Shown here: in pieces, positions 44,294-51,886 of the stretch
Position numbering within the stretch: position 1 is the stretch's first letter
Layout of the letters: every line of letters starts with the position of its first letter
The notes under the pieces: generated by a model
What the model was told of the DNA's origin: nothing
Database searches by the model: none
Seen by the model: only the letters and a program-made list of their open reading frames with translations
NCBI GenBank assembly: GCA_035701265.1
Contig: DASSNU010000009.1
Coordinates: 150,386-214,385, forward strand
DNA length: 64,000 nt
Direction of reading: 5' to 3'
Source: DASSNU01 sp035701265
Lineage (GTDB): Bacteria > Gemmatimonadota > Gemmatimonadetes > Gemmatimonadales > Gemmatimonadaceae
Translations under genes and position numbers: made by a program

Positions 44294-45142
44294 ATGAGCC
44301 TCGGGGGGCGTCGCCGGCCCGCATCGCGGACCATCCTGCTCGACCGCTCGCTGGAACGGCTTCCGCTCTTTCGCCTCAGCGATTCGGCGGACGAGATGGC
44401 CATCACGTACACTCCCCAGTCCGGCGGGCGCTGGCGCGTGCTCCCCGCGCCCGGCGACCGGCTTCCCGGAACGTTCGACCAGGACGTGTACGTCGAGCTG
44501 TGTCATCGCTATCACGAATGCCACGCACCATCCAACGGGACGATCGCGTTCACGCTGCACGCCTTTCTGCGATCCATCGGCCGGCGCGTGGATGGGCGAA
44601 CGTACGAGCAGCTTCGCTCGGCGCTCACTCGACTGGAGCGCACGACGCTCGAGTCCCAGGGCGCGTACGCGGCGGCATCGGGCGACGCGATGGAGGGACA
44701 GTTCACCGTGCTCACGTCCGTCGTCATTCAGCGCCGGCGCCTTGCGGAACGCGAGCAGCTCGCCCTGTTCGCCTCCGTGGCGGCGTCGGAGCCGGGCGAG
44801 GCGCAGGTGACGCTCTCGCCCGTGCTGCGCGCCAACATGAGCGCCGGGTGCACCACCGCGCTCTCCGCGGCGCGCTACCTCGCGCTCACGTCGCCCGTGG
44901 CGCGCCGGCTGTACCGGCTGCTGGAGGTCGCGCGCGCCGATGGCACGCTCGTCTGGCGCGTCGCGCTCGACGAACTCGCGGCCATGCTGCCCCTGGCGCA
45001 GCGGTATCCGTCACACCTGCAACGCGTGCTGCAACCGGCGCACGAGATGCTGCTGGCCGCCGGGTTGCTGCGCGACGCAGCCGTTCGTCAGCACCAGCGG
45101 GAGTGGTTCGTCGACTATGCGCTGTCCCCGCGGAGTGCGTAG
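44294..45142 (+). CDS. Plasmid-type replication initiator protein (RPA-like)
   Basis: 282 residues from ATG 44294. It matches the replication initiator protein A family: RLPLFRLSDSADE, RWRVLPAPGDRLPGTFDQDVYVEL, FTLHAFLRSIGRRVDGRTYEQLRSALTRLE (first winged helix), VTLSPVLRANM, ALTSPVARRLYRLLEVARADG and a second winged helix near LAAMLPLAQRYPSHLQRVL. Such proteins bind iterons and open plasmid origins. No partition genes or obvious iterons flank it, so this may be a plasmid-derived gene in the chromosome, or an initiator reused as a regulator. Confidence 0.78.
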   Translation: MSLGGRRRPASRTILLDRSLERLPLFRLSDSADEMAITYTPQSGGRWRVLPAPGDRLPGTFDQDVYVELCHRYHECHAPSNGTIAFTLHAFLRSIGRRVDGRTYEQLRSALTRLERTTLESQGAYAAASGDAMEGQFTVLTSVVIQRRRLAEREQLALFASVAASEPGEAQVTLSPVLRANMSAGCTTALSAARYLALTSPVARRLYRLLEVARADGTLVWRVALDELAAMLPLAQRYPSHLQRVLQPAHEMLLAAGLLRDAAVRQHQREWFVDYALSPRSA

Positions 45143-45201
45143 GTTAGCCTGATCCTTGCAACGTTCGTCGCTCCCTCGTCACCTCTCTCCGGAGAAGATC
45201 C

Positions 45202-45402
45202 ATGGCTACCAAGCTCGACAAGACGCTGAAGCGCGAGATCGACATTGACGGACAGCCGTACATGGTCGCCATCTCGCCCGAAGGCGTCAAACTCACGCAG
45301 AAGGGTTTTCGGAAGGGGCGGGAGATGACGTGGAAGGCGATGTGGCAGAGCGGTGAAGCCGAGGCGGGCGGAGCGCCGGGCGGAATGTCGGGCGGCATGT
45401 AG
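45202..45402 (+). CDS. Small conserved protein of unknown function
   Basis: 66 residues from ATG 45202, with a strong GGAGAAG ribosome binding site. The core DKTLKREIDIDGQPYMVAIS and GVKLTQKGFRKGREMTW looks like a small beta-rich fold; the tail is Gly/Met-rich (GGAPGGMSGGM). I do not recognise a named family. The SD strength and codon pattern support translation. Confidence 0.75.
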   Translation: MATKLDKTLKREIDIDGQPYMVAISPEGVKLTQKGFRKGREMTWKAMWQSGEAEAGGAPGGMSGGM

Positions 45403-45538
45403 CCGCCGCCCGCGCGGTGCGGGGCGGCCCCGCGCGTCGTGCCGCCGTCGTCCCGCACCGGGGTCACCGGAACGTTTCGCGTGGCCGCACGTATGCACCC
45501 TGTTGTAGATTTCGTCGTCTCTCTCACCCTGGTGTCCT

Positions 45539-47128
45539 ATGCCGCGCCTTCGCCCTCGCCTCCTTGCCGGAGTGCTCATCCTGCCGCTGCTCATCGGCGG
45601 CTTCGTCATGCAGGAGCGCGCGAGCCGCGATGGCGCCCGCTTGTTCGACCAGGTGCTCTCGCTCGTCTCGAACCGATTCGTCGACACGCTCGACGCCGGC
45701 GCACTGTACGAGAAAGCGGCGCGCGGTCTGGTCCAGCAGCTCGATGATCCGTACTCGGAGTTGTTCACCCCCAAGGAGCTGCAGCGCTTCTCCACCACCT
45801 CCACCGGACACTACGGCGGCGTGGGGATGCAGATCGAGAACCAGGAAGGCGAGATCGTCGTCGTCCGCGTCTTCCCGAACACGCCTGCCGAAGCCGCCGG
45901 CGTGATCGAAGGCGATCGCATCGTGAAGGTGGACACGGCCGCCACGCGCGGGTGGAGCACGCAGCAGGTCTCCGACGCGCTGCTCGGCACGCCGGGCACC
46001 CAGGTGAACGTGACCTTCGCGCGCCCGGGCGTCACCGAACCGATCCCACACCGGATCACCCGCGCCATCATCAACATCCCCGCCGTGCCGTACGCCATCA
46101 TGCTCGATGGCAAGGTGGGATACGTGCCGCTGCAAACGTTCAACGAGACCGCCGCGGACGAGCTGCAGGCGGCCACGTCGCAACTGATGCAGCAGGGCGC
46201 CAAGGGGGTCATCGTGGACCTGCGCGACGACCCGGGTGGCATCCTGGAGCAGGCGCTCTCCATCGCCGACTTCTTCCTGCGCGATGGCCAGCCGATCGTG
46301 AGCGTGCGCGGACGGCAGGGGCTGGACCAGACGTACGTCGCGCGGAGCCACCGCCACATCGCCGATCTTCCCCTCGTCCTCCTCGTCAACGGACGGACGG
46401 CATCGGCATCGGAAATCGTGGCGGGCGCGCTGCAGGATCACGATCGCGCGCTCGTGGTCGGCACCACGTCGTTCGGAAAGGGACTCGTCCAGACGGTCTT
46501 CCAGCTCGATGGCGGCTACGCGCTCAAGATGACCACGGCCAAGTGGTACACGCCGAGCGGACGGCTCATTCACCGTCCACGGAATCCGCAGACGCTCGCC
46601 GCGATCGATGAAACGCCCGACTCGCTCGAGTCCGATTCGGTCAAGGCGGCGCGCCCCGTCTTCCACTCGGACGCGGGTCGCGTGGTGTACGGCGGCGGCG
46701 GCATCACACCGGACCTCGTCGTCGCGCCCGACACGGCCAGCACGGCGGAGCAGGAGTTCGGACGCGCCATCGCGCCCAAGCTCGGCGTCGTGCGCGCCAC
46801 GCTCTACAGCTACTCGCTGGAGCTCAAGCCGCAGGTACAACCGTTCTTCACGGTGAAACCCGAGTGGCGCGCCGAGTACGTGCGCCGGCTCCGCGCGGCG
46901 GGAGTGGAGATCACCGACGACCAGGTGCAGGCGGTGGGTGGACTGCTCGACCGGATGCTCGCCAACCAGGTCACGCGCCTCGCGTTCGGCGACTCCACCG
47001 AGACGCGCCGCTCACTCCGCGCCGGCGAGGACAAGCAACTCGAGCGTGCGGTCGACGCGCTGCGGAAGGGAGAGACGCAGAAGGATCTGTTCGCCTCCAT
47101 GATGCACGGCAAGCCGCAGCAACACTGA
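45539..47128 (+). CDS. CtpA-like S41 family carboxyl-terminal processing protease
   Basis: 529 residues from ATG 45539. Signal/anchor segment LLAGVLILPLLIGGFVM, an N-terminal helical region with LVQQLDDPYSELFTP, a PDZ domain (GVGMQIENQEGEIVVVRVFPNTPAEAAGV), then the S41 core: VPLQTFNETAADEL, VDLRDDPGGILEQAL, catalytic Ser in VNGRTASASEIVAGAL and Lys in GTTSFGKGLVQT. It should cleave C-terminal tails of periplasmic proteins. The 100-residue C-terminal helical domain is longer than in minimal CtpA. A strong terminator hairpin follows 19 bp after the stop. Confidence 0.94.
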   Translation: MPRLRPRLLAGVLILPLLIGGFVMQERASRDGARLFDQVLSLVSNRFVDTLDAGALYEKAARGLVQQLDDPYSELFTPKELQRFSTTSTGHYGGVGMQIENQEGEIVVVRVFPNTPAEAAGVIEGDRIVKVDTAATRGWSTQQVSDALLGTPGTQVNVTFARPGVTEPIPHRITRAIINIPAVPYAIMLDGKVGYVPLQTFNETAADELQAATSQLMQQGAKGVIVDLRDDPGGILEQALSIADFFLRDGQPIVSVRGRQGLDQTYVARSHRHIADLPLVLLVNGRTASASEIVAGALQDHDRALVVGTTSFGKGLVQTVFQLDGGYALKMTTAKWYTPSGRLIHRPRNPQTLAAIDETPDSLESDSVKAARPVFHSDAGRVVYGGGGITPDLVVAPDTASTAEQEFGRAIAPKLGVVRATLYSYSLELKPQVQPFFTVKPEWRAEYVRRLRAAGVEITDDQVQAVGGLLDRMLANQVTRLAFGDSTETRRSLRAGEDKQLERAVDALRKGETQKDLFASMMHGKPQQH

Positions 47129-47146
47129 CGCTCGCCATCACGCACG

Positions 47147-47186
47147 GCACGCGCGGCGCGGCCTGGCGAGGTCGCGCCGCGCGTGC
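47147..47186 (+). terminator. 17-bp hairpin after the S41 protease gene
   Basis: Arms 47147-47163 and 47170-47186 pair over 17 bp with one G-U pair around a six-nt loop, 19 bp past the stop. A short pyrimidine stretch (ATCTCCCCCTCT) follows rather than a T-run. Confidence 0.7.
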
Positions 47187-47299
47187 ATCTCCCCCTCTCC
47201 CCGCCGCCGCCCGGCTCCCGCGCTCGGTCCGCGATCGCGCCGTGCGACCAGGGACGCAGCAGGCGGCACGCGGAGTGGCGGGACGGTCCGCCGCGCCAG

Positions 47300-47305
47300 T
47301 AATAT
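47300..47305 (+). promoter_or_regulatory. Possible -10 box of the slipin gene
   Basis: TAATAT, a near-consensus -10 box in a very GC-rich stretch, 27 bp before the slipin ATG. No clear -35 box is seen 17 bp upstream. A GGGAG ribosome binding site lies between it and the start. Confidence 0.35.
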
Positions 47306-47332
47306 CAGCGGTGTCTTCCTCCGGGAGTCCTC

Positions 47333-48433
47333 ATGGCCGGTCTCATCGTCCTCGCGGTCCTCATCTTCTTCGCCGGCTCGCTGGTCGCCAGCTCGATCAA
47401 GATCATCGGCCAGGCCGAAGTGATGGTGATCGAGCGACTGGGCCGCTTTCATCGCGTCGCACGCTCCGGGCTGAATTTCCTCATCCCGTTCGTCGAGCGC
47501 GCGAAGGCCATCGACACGCGCTTCTTCGAGGCGGACGTGAGCGGCGTCAAGCGCATCACGGCCAGCTCCACCACGCGCATCGATCTCCGTGAGCAGGTGC
47601 TCAACTTCCCGAGCCAGCCGGTGATCACGAAGGACAACGTCACGATCGACATCGACGCCGTGCTGTACTACCGCGTGGCCGATCCGCAGAAGGCGACCTA
47701 CGCGGTGCAGAATCTGCCGTACGCGCTCGAGACGCTCACGCGCACCACGCTGCGCAACATCGTGGGCGAGATGGAACTCGACCAGACGCTCGCCAGCCGC
47801 GAAGTGATCAACCGCCGGATGCGCGAGGTGATCGAGGAAGCATCCATCGGTTGGGGGGTGGACGTGACGCGCGTCGAGCTGCAGGCCATCGAGCCGCCGC
47901 GCGACATCCAGCAGTCCATGGAGCTGGTCATGAAGGCGGAGCGCGAGCGGCGCGCCGCGGTCACCCAGGCGGAGGCGGTGAAGCGCTCGCAGATCCTGGA
48001 GGCCGAAGGCGTGCGCGAGTCGCAGGTGCGGCGCGCGGAAGGCGAGAAGGACGCAGCCATTCTGCGCGCCGACGGACTGGCGCGAGCGCGCATCGCGATG
48101 GCCGACGCCGAAGCGGCGGCCATCGAGAAGATCGCGAGCGCGCTCCCCGAAGGAGAGGTGGCCATGTATCTCCTCGGACTCAAGTATCTCGAGGCGCTGC
48201 CCAAGGTGACCGCCGGCGCGGGGACGACGATCTTCCTCCCCGCGGAAGCCTCCGGCGTGATGGGCGCGCTGGGCGGGCTGCGGCAGTTGCTCGCTGCCCA
48301 AGCGGGGGATGCCACGCGTACGAGCTCCGGCGGCCGCGCGTCGAGCTCGCGTCCGTCCCATGCCGCTCGGCCCGAGGGGCAGTCGTACTCCGCCCAGCTC
48401 CCGGCCGCCTCATCCGATTCCGAGGGATCCTGA
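47333..48433 (+). CDS. Slipin/stomatin-type SPFH (band 7) membrane protein
   Basis: 366 residues from ATG 47333 with GGGAG upstream. A single N-terminal membrane segment (LIVLAVLIFFAGSLVASSI), then the SPFH domain: QAEVMVIERLGRFHRVARSGLNF, VDVRE-type RIDLREQVLNFPSQPVITKDNV, YYRVADPQKATYAV, TLRNIVGEMELDQTL and VTRVELQAIEPPRDI, and a coiled-coil tail with repeated AEGVRESQVRRAEGEKDA. Slipins oligomerise at the inner membrane and are often paired with NfeD; no NfeD gene is adjacent here. A zinc-ribbon gene begins 3 bp after its stop. Confidence 0.94.
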   Translation: MAGLIVLAVLIFFAGSLVASSIKIIGQAEVMVIERLGRFHRVARSGLNFLIPFVERAKAIDTRFFEADVSGVKRITASSTTRIDLREQVLNFPSQPVITKDNVTIDIDAVLYYRVADPQKATYAVQNLPYALETLTRTTLRNIVGEMELDQTLASREVINRRMREVIEEASIGWGVDVTRVELQAIEPPRDIQQSMELVMKAERERRAAVTQAEAVKRSQILEAEGVRESQVRRAEGEKDAAILRADGLARARIAMADAEAAAIEKIASALPEGEVAMYLLGLKYLEALPKVTAGAGTTIFLPAEASGVMGALGGLRQLLAAQAGDATRTSSGGRASSSRPSHAARPEGQSYSAQLPAASSDSEGS

Positions 48434-48435
48434 GC

Positions 48436-48657
48436 GTGGCCGCCATCTCGCGCGAGCGAGCGGCGCGCATTGCCCGCTCGCATCCGTGTGAGCAGTGCGG
48501 CGAGTTCAGCTACAAGAAGGTCACCGTGAAGCCCGCCACACCGGAGCACCGGCGCGAGCTGGGCGAGGCGTGGCACGCCTCGCTCGTCTGCGGCGTCTGC
48601 GGCGCGCACATCGAGATGGGGATCGACAAGGAGGGAGACATCCTGTACGCCGGCTGA
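48436..48657 (+). CDS. Small zinc-ribbon protein downstream of slipin
   Basis: 73 residues from GTG 48436, just after the slipin stop. Two Cys pairs frame a ribbon: HPCEQCGEFSYKK and LVCGVCGAHIEMG, enough for one zinc site. The segment between contains a helix (PATPEHRRELGEAWHAS). No family is recognised. Spacing of 2 bp to slipin suggests co-translation. Confidence 0.75.
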   Translation: MAAISRERAARIARSHPCEQCGEFSYKKVTVKPATPEHRRELGEAWHASLVCGVCGAHIEMGIDKEGDILYAG

Positions 48658-48801
48658 GCGCGCAGCTCCGCACCGCGGGCCTCGAGAGCCGCTCGCCGTC
48701 GTCATTCCCACGCGTCCCGCGCGTGCCGGACGGGGCGCCCTGCCCAAGGGCGTCGTCCACACCTCTTGCGGCCGCTGCCGGTCCTTCCAGTTTTGGGACC
48801 C

Positions 48802-49803
48802 ATGCCGCCGCTCGACTTCCCCCGCCTCCAGACCGGCGACCGGATCAACCACGAGCTCCGCGTGGTCGAACGCCGCGAGCTGCGGAAGCGCGATAACGAG
48901 CCGTACATCGTCCTTACACTCGGCAATGCCACCGGCCAGATCGACACCGGCCCCATCTGGCTGGACAAGCTGGACAGCGGCTGGGCCGATGGAGCAGTGC
49001 GGGGCGCGGTGGTGCAGGCCATCGGGCACGTGAGCGTCTACGACGGCAGAGGGACGAGCAAGCGGCAGCTCGAGCTCACCGCTCCGCTCCGTGCGCTGCC
49101 GCGCGACGGTCTCCGGTTGGACGACTACCTTCCGGCCATCGACGGCTCGACGACCAGGCTATGGGACCGCGTCGATCGCTTCCGCGCGGAGCTCGACTCG
49201 CCGACGCTCCGTCGCGTGGTGGATCTCTTCTTTGCCGACGACGCCTTCCGCGTCCGCTTCGAGCGCGCGCCGGCGTCCATCGGCGGGCATCACGCCCGGG
49301 TGGGCGGGCTCCTGCTCCACGTGTACGAGGTGGCCTACATCGGGCGTGAGACGGCCAGGGTCATGCGCGCGAACGCGGATCTCGTCGTGGCCGGCGCGCT
49401 GCTCCACGACATCGGGAAGACGGAGACGTACGACGCGTCGTGGGAAGGCTTTGTCCGCACGCCCTGCGGACACCTGGTCGAGCACGTGGTGATGGGATGC
49501 CTCATGCTGGAGCGGGCCATCGCTGCTCTTGGCGAGCCGGTCTGCTCCGAGGGACAGTTGCTCGAGCTCCAGCACCTCATTCTCTCGCACCACGGCGAGC
49601 CGGAATTCGGAAGCCCGGTCCGCCCGCTCACCCCCGAGGCGGAGATCCTGCACTGGGCCGACCAGGCGTCGGCCAAGTCGAGTGACGTCATCGAGGGGTT
49701 GGCCGACGAGGAGGCGTTCCGCGACGGCGGCGAGTTCGGGGACCGGCAGCGGCTCTGGCGGGTAAAGCGCTCCCTCTGGCGCCGGAGTCACGACTGGAGC
49801 TGA
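48802..49803 (+). CDS. YhaM-type 3'-5' exoribonuclease (OB fold plus HD domain)
   Basis: 333 residues from ATG 48802, preceded by GGGA. N-terminal OB-like nucleic-acid domain (NEPYIVLTLGNATGQIDTGPIW, ELTAPLRALP), then an HD domain with GHHARVGGLLLHVYEVAYI, GALLHDIGKTETY (HD pair), HVVMG, LSHHGEPEFGSPV and HWADQASAKS. This order and the HHGEPEFGSPV block match YhaM, which degrades RNA or single-stranded DNA from the 3' end. All metal ligands are present. Confidence 0.92.
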   Translation: MPPLDFPRLQTGDRINHELRVVERRELRKRDNEPYIVLTLGNATGQIDTGPIWLDKLDSGWADGAVRGAVVQAIGHVSVYDGRGTSKRQLELTAPLRALPRDGLRLDDYLPAIDGSTTRLWDRVDRFRAELDSPTLRRVVDLFFADDAFRVRFERAPASIGGHHARVGGLLLHVYEVAYIGRETARVMRANADLVVAGALLHDIGKTETYDASWEGFVRTPCGHLVEHVVMGCLMLERAIAALGEPVCSEGQLLELQHLILSHHGEPEFGSPVRPLTPEAEILHWADQASAKSSDVIEGLADEEAFRDGGEFGDRQRLWRVKRSLWRRSHDWS

Positions 49804-50183
49804 CACCCCCTGCGGCGCCGGCCGGACGGCGCCCGTTCCGCCCCTTTCGAACATCCCTGACCCACCAAACCGCCGCCGGAAGGAACGTTTTCTTGGCGAG
49901 CAGGTACTAGGGATTGCCAGGCTGACTCGAGCGGCGTAGGCGCCACCGCCGGAGGCGGAGCGCGCACGAGCCTCCGCGGGCACTGGAGCCCAGCGGCTGC
50001 CCATTGGGTGTTTTCGCGCCCCTGGTGAGAGCGATGCCGCCCGGAGTCAGCTTCGTTCGGGGATGAAGGCCCTCCTCCGCACAGCGAGTGTGGGTTCGGT
50101 AAGCGGTTCGCGCACACGCCCATGTGCGCCGCGCTGCCGTCCACGGCTCGGTTCGGTGGCGAGGTGCACAACTTGGAGAGCAC
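49804..50183. other. 380-bp intergenic region with no recognised gene
   Basis: Located between the yhaM-like gene and a small zinc-ribbon gene. Long open frames here lack coding character. It contains small hairpins, for example CCGCC-GGA-GGCGG near 49949-49961, and the stretch AACGTTTTCTTGG (around 49886), the most AT-rich part. I checked for a tRNA T-arm and riboswitch cores and found none. It most likely holds the promoter and leader of the downstream gene. Confidence 0.4.
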
Positions 50184-50399
50184 ATGCGCAAGCCACGTCC
50201 CGCCACGTACAACCCAGCGCAGGCGCTGCAGCTCATTTCGAGCGACCGCAACGGTCACGCGCTCAGCTGTCCCTCCTGTGCCGGTGAGATCGCCCGGCAT
50301 CCGAACATCGTTCCTCCCCCGCCGGGGCTGCAGGTCACCCTGCGGTGCGTCCGGTGCGGCCGGCTGGCCCGCTACATCACCGGGGCCGGCGCCGCCTGA
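50184..50399 (+). CDS. Small CxxC zinc-ribbon protein
   Basis: 71 residues from ATG 50184 with GGAGAG upstream. Two Cys pairs (CPSCAGE and CVRCGR) are spaced about 28 residues apart, making a single zinc ribbon; the intervening HPNIVPPPPG loop is proline-rich. No family is recognised. A clean terminator hairpin lies 49 bp downstream, so it is probably a monocistronic unit. Confidence 0.72.
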   Translation: MRKPRPATYNPAQALQLISSDRNGHALSCPSCAGEIARHPNIVPPPPGLQVTLRCVRCGRLARYITGAGAA

Positions 50400-50447
50400 G
50401 GGCGGACCACCCTCGAGAGGGCTCCGCGTCTCCCGCTCTCCGGTAGC

Positions 50448-50477
50448 CGCGCACCCTGCCGCCGTGCAGGGTGCGCG
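50448..50477 (+). terminator. Perfect 12-bp hairpin after the zinc-ribbon gene
   Basis: Arms 50448-50459 (CGCGCACCCTGC) and 50466-50477 pair perfectly around a six-nt loop. There is no T-run after it. Confidence 0.7.
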
Positions 50478-50663
50478 GCTTCGCGCCTGCCCGTCGCGCT
50501 GGCGCCCCTCTTGCCCGCTAGGTTTGCGGACCACACATGTTTATCTTTCGGCACGTTCAATGATCACGATTGAGCAGCCTGGGACCGGATGACCGAGCCC
50601 AATTCGCTCAGGCGGGATCACGCATCACCAAGATCGCCCCTTGATGGGGAGAGGTAAGGCATT

Positions 50664-50870
50664 ATGTCTCGTATCAATGGCACCGTGAAGTGGTTCAACG
50701 ACGCGAAGGGTTTCGGGTTCATCTCCCGCGAGGGAGGCCCGGATGTGTTCGTCCACTTCAGCGCCATCCGTGGCTCGGGCTTCAAGTCCCTGTCCGAAGG
50801 CGACCAGGTCTCCTTCGAGATCGTTCAGGGGCAGAAGGGCCCCCAGGCTGCCGAGGTCGAAAAGGTCTGA
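50664..50870 (+). CDS. Cold-shock protein
   Basis: 68 residues from ATG 50664, with GGGGAGAGG upstream. Complete CspA OB fold: GTVKWFNDAKGFGFIS (RNP1), DVFVHFSAI (RNP2), GDQVSFEIVQGQKGPQA. It binds single-stranded RNA or DNA and melts secondary structure. A long leader (about 185 nt from the previous terminator) leaves room for temperature-responsive RNA structure, as in cspA of other bacteria. A UUCG-loop terminator follows 26 bp after the stop. Confidence 0.97.
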   Translation: MSRINGTVKWFNDAKGFGFISREGGPDVFVHFSAIRGSGFKSLSEGDQVSFEIVQGQKGPQAAEVEKV

Positions 50871-50896
50871 TCCCACCTTTCGGCACATCTTCACCA

Positions 50897-50922
50897 CGCC
50901 CCGGCTCTTCGGAGCTGGGGCG
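50897..50922 (+). terminator. Hairpin with UUCG tetraloop after the cold-shock gene
   Basis: Eleven-bp stem (50897-50907 with 50912-50922, one G-U pair) closed by TTCG, a very stable tetraloop, 26 bp after the stop. It separates the cold-shock gene from ku. Confidence 0.75.
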
Positions 50923-51012
50923 TCGTGCATCCGGCCCGGTCGGCACCGGACTTGCCCGTTCTCACGATGCCCCTGCTGGTCATCTGCGACTCTGATTCCC
51001 GGAAGCACGACG

Positions 51013-51873
51013 ATGCCGTCGATCTGGAAGGGCACGCTCGCGTTCGGCCTGGTGAACATTCCGGTGGAGCTCCGCACGGCGGTTCGCAGCGATCATCTGA
51101 GCTTCCGCCTGCTTCACGCCGATGATCTCTCGCCCGTACGCTATGAGCGCGTGTGCCAGGCAGAGGGAGAGCCCATTCCGTGGAGCGAGATCGTGAAGGG
51201 CTACGAGTACGCCAAGGGGCAGTTCGTCGTCATGACCGACGACGACTTCAAGGCTGCGGCGCTCGAAACCTCTCGCACGCTCGAGATCACCGACTTCGTG
51301 AACGAAGCGGAGATCGACACACGCTACTTCGAGACGCCGTACTATCTCGTTCCCACGAAAGGCGGTGAACGCGCGTACGCACTCTTGCGCGAGGCGATCC
51401 GCCGCTCGGGCGTGGTGGGGATCGGCAAGGTGACGATCCGGCAGAAGCAGCACCTGGCCGGGATCCGTGTGGCCGGCGATGCGCTGGTGCTCGAGCTCAT
51501 GCGCTTCCAGCACGAGTTGATCGACGTGACGGAGCTCGATCTCCCGAGCCGCGATGCGGTGCGACCGCAGGAGCTGAAGATGGCGGAACAGCTCATCGCG
51601 GGATTGGCCGAGCCGTTCGATCCGTCGAAGTACACGGACGAGTACCGCGCGAATCTGTGGCGCATCATCCAGGCGAAGATGGAAGGGGCGGAGATCGAGC
51701 TGTCGCCGGCGGCGGCGGCGCCGCGCGAGGCCCAGGTGATCGATCTCATGTCGCGTCTCCGCGAGAGTCTGGAGCGGCAGCGTGGACGCACCGCCACCGT
51801 ACGCGCGCCACGCAAGAGCGCCGCTGCGCGCGAGCGGCGCTCCACGCGGACACGCCGGCGCCGCTCGGGGTGA
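51013..51873 (+). CDS. ku: Bacterial Ku, non-homologous end-joining protein
   Basis: 286 residues from ATG 51013 with GGAA upstream. All blocks of prokaryotic Ku are present: MPSIWKGTLAFGLVNIPVEL, FRLLHADDLSPVRYERVC, VVMTDDDFKAA, EIDTRYFETPYYLVP, ALVLELMRFQHEL and a C-terminal SAP-less basic tail rich in Arg (RRSTRTRRRRSG). Ku forms a homodimeric ring that threads onto DNA ends and recruits LigD; the basic tail fits known DNA-binding extensions. ligD starts 13 bp after the stop. Confidence 0.96.
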   Translation: MPSIWKGTLAFGLVNIPVELRTAVRSDHLSFRLLHADDLSPVRYERVCQAEGEPIPWSEIVKGYEYAKGQFVVMTDDDFKAAALETSRTLEITDFVNEAEIDTRYFETPYYLVPTKGGERAYALLREAIRRSGVVGIGKVTIRQKQHLAGIRVAGDALVLELMRFQHELIDVTELDLPSRDAVRPQELKMAEQLIAGLAEPFDPSKYTDEYRANLWRIIQAKMEGAEIELSPAAAAPREAQVIDLMSRLRESLERQRGRTATVRAPRKSAAARERRSTRTRRRRSG

Positions 51874-51886
51874 GCGGAGCGCGGCC

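Noticed and set aside
49880..50100. A possible tRNA or riboswitch in the gap after the yhaM-like gene
   Set aside because: I looked for the T-arm GGTTCRA pattern, acceptor complementarity and common riboswitch cores; none fits.
49788..50534. A 248-codon minus-strand frame spanning the 380-bp gap
   Set aside because: It ends inside the yhaM-like gene and runs through the zinc-ribbon gene antisense, with no motif or ribosome binding site.
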